Part shown: in pieces, positions 62,860-64,000 of the stretch
How positions within the stretch are numbered: the stretch's first letter is position 1
Layout of the letters: each line of letters opens with the position of its first letter
Source of the DNA: Pseudalkalibacillus hwajinpoensis
GTDB lineage: Bacteria; Bacillota; Bacilli; Bacillales; Guptibacillaceae
Direction of reading: 5' to 3'
NCBI RefSeq assembly: GCF_039851965.1
Contig: NZ_CP156674.1
Coordinates: forward strand, 3,162,001 to 3,226,000
Length of the DNA: 64,000 nucleotides
Program-made: the position numbers and the translations under genes
The notes under the pieces: generated by a model
Database searches by the model: none
Told to the model about the DNA's origin: nothing
What the model saw: the letters and a program-made list of their open reading frames with translations, nothing else

Positions 62860-63669
62860 TTGGATCAATAAAAAGTTGCCGTTGTCACAGGTGCTACAAG
62901 AGGAATAGGAAGGAATATTGCCCTGTTTCTAGCAGAAAAAGGCTATATAGTTATTGGAACCGGACGAAATGCCGAGAAATTAAAGGAAATGGAAACAGAA
63001 CTTTCTTCTGAGCACTCTATGTTGGCGATGGACGTCACACAGCCAGCTGAGGTTCAAGAGGTAGTGGAGCATGTTATTGATAAATTTGGTAGGATTGACG
63101 TTTGGGTAAATAATGCGGGTGCATTTAAGGCAATCGGTCCAACCTGGGAAGTGAAAAGTGAAGACTGGATGAACGATGTGACTACCAACTTATTTGGAAC
63201 CTTTCATTGTGTACAAGCTATCGTTCCTGCGATGCTTATTAAACAGGGATCAGGCAGGATTATTAATCTAGCAGGTGGGGGAACCGTTAGCGCCTTTAAA
63301 TATGGGAATGGCTATGGTACTTCCAAAACAGGTGTTGCTCGATTAACTGAAAATCTTGCTGAAGAATTAGTGGAAACACAGATTAAAGTATTTGCTGTGG
63401 ATCCTGGTTTAAATGATACAGACATGACACGATATCAAAGAGATATAGACATTGGTCAGCGTTATTTAAGTGAAATAGAGAATTTGTTTAAACAAAATAG
63501 TGATGTTCCTCCGTTTCAAGCTCCACAGTGGGTATATTACTTGGCCACTGGTGAGCTTGATGACTACGTCGGGCGCGTTGTCTCTGTCTATGAAAACCTG
63601 GAGGAATTGCAAAGTAAGACCAAAGATGAAAAAGATTCAGATTTTCATAAGCTTCGTCTAATAAAATAA
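62860..63669 (+). pseudogene. Short-chain dehydrogenase with stop at codon 4
   Basis: AAAGGAGG precedes a TTG at 62860, but codon 4 is TAA (62869-62871). After it the frame is clean: 'KVAVVTGATRGIGRNIALFL' (cofactor motif), 'NNAGAF', 'GYGTSK' as the active-site Tyr/Lys, to 63669. A CAA-to-TAA change would explain it. Without re-initiation the next Met (62989) would omit the whole cofactor motif. About 269 codons, otherwise normal length. Confidence 0.8.
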
Positions 63670-63672
63670 ATC

Positions 63673-63714
63673 ACCACTTGAGCGCTGTAATGGACGCTCA
63701 AGTGGTTTTTTATA
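63673..63714. terminator. Convergent terminator
   Basis: ACCACTTGAGCG pairs with CGCTCAAGTGGT (63673-63706), T6 on the plus side; lies between the SDR and the convergent reductase. Confidence 0.85.
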
Positions 63715-63717
63715 ATA

Positions 63718-64000
63718 TTATTCTCTTCCTCGAATTCGTTGTTCAATTGCATCCTGGTCATACGGATAAGTAACAGCCAGTTCACTTACTTTATTAAGTT
63801 TGTCCATGGCTTCGTCTTTCAAGCTCCAACCAGAAGCTCCGAGGTTAATTTCCAGTTGTTCCATCGTTCTTGCGCCAATAATGGGAGCTGTCACCCCTGG
63901 TCTTTGCAGAAGCCAATTAAGCGCCACCTGTGCAGGTGTCTTTTGTTCGTCCTCTGATACCTCGAAAAGTGTGTCAATCACGTTCCAGGTGAATTCGTTA
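63718..64000 (-). CDS. Aldo/keto reductase, C-terminal part (gene runs off the window)
   Basis: About 94 codons up to the window edge. 'TPAQVALNWLLQRPGVTAPI' and 'IGARTMEQLEINLGASGW' are the NADPH-binding end of YrpG/IolS/Tas-type reductases. The reading frame stays open through 64000 ('NEFTWNVIDTLFEVSE'), so the N-terminal two thirds lie outside. Shares a terminator with the SDR. Confidence 0.85.
   Translation of the reverse strand, partial: NEFTWNVIDTLFEVSEDEQKTPAQVALNWLLQRPGVTAPIIGARTMEQLEINLGASGWSLKDEAMDKLNKVSELAVTYPYDQDAIEQRIRGRE

Noticed and set aside
1..64000. CRISPR arrays, rRNA genes, complete tRNAs, phage structural genes, restriction or toxin systems
   Set aside because: None seen on either strand; direct repeats found are the short palindromic families only.

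Overview
The window looks like chromosomal DNA of a low-GC Bacillaceae member (about 40% GC by eye), most likely a salt-tolerant Bacillus relative. Support comes from strong AGGAGG-type ribosome sites, frequent TTG/GTG starts, an S-box (SAM-I) riboswitch, a cre-like site, a GbsR/GbsA choline-to-betaine locus, YflT/DUF1292/DUF421/DUF624 genes and an M4 neutral protease. No rRNA, complete tRNA or CRISPR array was found.

Layout. 1-6.8 kb: LysR regulator, secreted hydrolase, two SDRs, two cyclophilin-like proteins (one a lipoprotein) and an acetyltransferase. 6.5-14 kb: an aldo/keto reductase cut off at a palindrome next to a tyrosine-integrase remnant, an Arg/Tyr-rich protein, intergenic repeats, a frameshifted zinc-ribbon/trypsin-like protease, an ascorbate-type PTS operon with a frameshifted IIB, and a TnpB scrap. 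14-22.4 kb: SRPBCC-ArsR pair, YflT protein, methyltransferase, orphan betaine-binding lipoprotein, gbsR, gbsA and betA (choline to glycine betaine). 22.6-32.1 kb: a secreted PIG-L deacetylase divergent from a ROK-ABC importer-lyase operon; both sides carry the same operator GTTAGT-N11-ACTAAC. 32.3-36.8 kb: a decaying GH32 fructan/sucrose locus (two broken GH32 genes, LacI, DUF624), then rpiA.

38-46 kb: a TetR gene and a cdhCAB-type carnitine-to-betaine operon with its own OpuA-like importer and an adjoining CocE-type hydrolase; three similar operators lie in the tetR and cdh promoters. 46-51.4 kb: a MITE-like repeat, a SWIM/SNF2 helicase and an S-box-controlled MetE-like methyltransferase. 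51.7-58.2 kb: a chimeric ORF fused from Lrp, peptide-binding protein and M42 peptidase pieces, a frameshifted DUF421 gene, an M4 metalloprotease, small proteins, a beta-lactamase-fold hydrolase and an aldo/keto reductase. 58.4-64 kb: a LacI regulator, a broken sugar permease and a GH127 beta-L-arabinofuranosidase sharing operators, then a VOC remnant, an SDR with a stop at codon 4 and a partial aldo/keto reductase.

Two themes stand out. Glycine betaine can be made from choline and from carnitine, and imported, by genes within about 27 kb. Sugar and accessory loci carry many single-base frameshifts while housekeeping-size genes of 0.5-1.1 thousand codons stay intact, which points to local gene decay more than to uniform sequencing error. 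The best candidate for an undescribed system is the PIG-L/ROK/ABC/lyase regulon at 22.6-32.1 kb.
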